In this document: positions 63,251 through 64,000 of the stretch, piece by piece
How the letters are laid out: each line of letters starts with the position of its first letter
Position numbering within the stretch: the stretch's first letter is position 1
Assembly: GCA_964652825.1 (NCBI GenBank)
Contig: CAZZCU010000013.1
Location: 5,078-69,077, forward strand
Direction of reading: 5' to 3'
DNA length: 64,000 nucleotides
Source: CAZZCU01 sp964652825
Lineage (GTDB): Bacteria > Bdellovibrionota_B > Oligoflexia > Oligoflexales > CAZZCU01
Notes under the pieces: model-generated
Told to the model about the DNA's origin: nothing
Seen by the model: only the letters and a program-made list of their open reading frames with translations
Database searches by the model: none
Position numbers and translations under genes: made by a program

Positions 63251-63938
63251 TAACCTCAAGTCATTGAGTCAAAAAGAACAGGTGCGGCACGTGCGCTTGG
63301 AGCGACGTCCAAAAGCCCAGATTTCCGCCGAGGAAGGCTCCTGGGCCGTCTCTTATTCAGATATGTTGATGGTACTCATGAGTTTCTTCATTATTTTCTT
63401 CTCTTTTGAGGATGAAAAAAAAGAAAACATTATCAGTAAAATCGCCAAGGAAATGGTACCAGGTCTGAGCGCCGCCTCCATCGCCGACACTCCCGCTTCC
63501 ACGCAAGATTCGGCGTCTGCTTCGGCGGGCGTCAGCGCCAAACAAGTCGTATCCTCGCTGGAAAAACTGGCATTAAAAGTTGACTGGTCAAGCGAAAGCG
63601 ATTCGTTGATCGTACATCTTTCTGATCAATTGTTTCGCGCACGAAAATTTGAAATCACCGGCGATGTCCAAAAAGAACTCAACCAAGTGCTTACCATCAT
63701 GGCGCCACACCGTTCGCATATACATATCAAATTCATCGGGCATAGCGACCAAAGGGCGCTATCCCATACCAATACTTACCTCTCCAACAACAATGATCTA
63801 AGCGCTCTGCGTGCCTCGCGCGCTCTGACTTATGCGATGCAAAAGGGCTTTTTGCCAGGCAACATGTCGATAGAATCACTCGGTGCGACCGAAAGAAATT
63901 CGCGAACGCTTTCCCTAAAAATCACGCCGCTGAAGTGA
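63240..63938 (+). CDS. motB: MotB-family stator protein
   Basis: One N-terminal membrane helix carries the ion-binding aspartate in WAVSYSDMLMVLMSFF (Asp41). A linker follows, then an OmpA-like peptidoglycan-binding domain (about 120-230: IKFIGHSDQR, LSALRASRALTYAMQ). Both are needed for a working stator. The GTG start has GAGG upstream and lies inside the end of motA. At 232 residues it is short for MotB. There are no flagellar genes around it, so it may serve the divergent rotor-like operon. Confidence 0.92.
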   Translation: MLPDNLKSLSQKEQVRHVRLERRPKAQISAEEGSWAVSYSDMLMVLMSFFIIFFSFEDEKKENIISKIAKEMVPGLSAASIADTPASTQDSASASAGVSAKQVVSSLEKLALKVDWSSESDSLIVHLSDQLFRARKFEITGDVQKELNQVLTIMAPHRSHIHIKFIGHSDQRALSHTNTYLSNNNDLSALRASRALTYAMQKGFLPGNMSIESLGATERNSRTLSLKITPLK

Positions 63939-63977
63939 CGCTTATAAACTGCCCTACTTGTCTGTTGCCCCATAAGC

Positions 63978-64000
63978 CTCATGTCATTGGCTGACATGGG
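63978..64000 (+). terminator. Hairpin after motB, cut by the window end
   Basis: CATGTCA and TGACATG pair around a 5-base loop, with one wobble and one further pair outwards, to form a stem reaching the last base of the window. It lies 40 bases after motB and may be the start of an intrinsic terminator. Any T tract would lie outside the window. Confidence 0.45.

Noticed and set aside
1..64000. CRISPR arrays, insertion sequences, prophage genes, tRNA or rRNA genes
   Set aside because: I looked for repeat-spacer patterns, transposase or integrase motifs and tRNA-like cloverleafs in the gaps between genes and found none that could be supported.

Overview
The window looks like ordinary chromosome of a Gram-negative bacterium. 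It has many lipoprotein signal peptides, outer-membrane barrels, periplasmic isomerases and roughly balanced base composition. The gene mix (membrane pyrophosphatase, huge TPR proteins, FapA/DUF342, PilZ proteins, lysine-rich histone-like proteins, several exported M28 peptidases, MotA/MotB) recalls Bdellovibrionota, Myxococcota or another deltaproteobacterial-type lineage. That placement is an inference; no rRNA or tRNA gene is present to test it. Two runs of exactly 100 N (8005-8104 and 22149-22248) are scaffold gaps.

Layout. 43-8004: a tightly packed arginine operon (a DUF1611-like P-loop protein, argC, argD, an argF'-type acylornithine transcarbamylase, argB, argG, argH); the transcarbamylase carries the proline expected of succinylornithine enzymes. 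8287-11143: exported serine protease and a phosphate-transport pair (DUF47, Pit). 11144-16341: a long coiled-coil protein, a 34-residue histone H1-like protein with a strong terminator, and a large surface lipoprotein. 16548-25295: membrane pyrophosphatase, M28 aminopeptidase, two periplasmic cyclophilins, HemW, and an outer-membrane barrel/lipoprotein pair. 25443-34734: PilZ protein with two small unknown genes and RlmD, UbiB/PabB, hydroxybutyryl-CoA dehydrogenase and crotonase, a lysine-rich protein and MutY. 34706-42443: peptidases (TolB-M28-PDZ fusion, PepA, a glutaminyl-cyclase-like M28 lipoprotein) around enolase. 42598-53548: STAS protein, a 1730-residue TPR protein, unknown and DUF4301 proteins, TlyA, and a degenerate receiver-PilZ protein. 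53566-63938: FapA, then a four-gene operon divergent from motA-motB.

The most interesting part is 56031-63938. A TPR lipoprotein, a single protein with FliF-like topology and a FliG-like cytoplasmic end, a small outer-membrane barrel and a very large glycine-rich, Ig/FnIII-type lipoprotein are encoded by overlapping genes, divergent from a MotA/MotB stator pair. No flagellar rod, hook, filament or export gene lies in the window. Together they could form a trans-envelope motor carrying a surface adhesin, that is, a candidate non-flagellar motility or surface-moving machine. This is inference from gene order and by-eye motif matching.

Many start sites were moved from the longest open frame to a downstream codon with a better ribosome binding site; each entry gives the reason.
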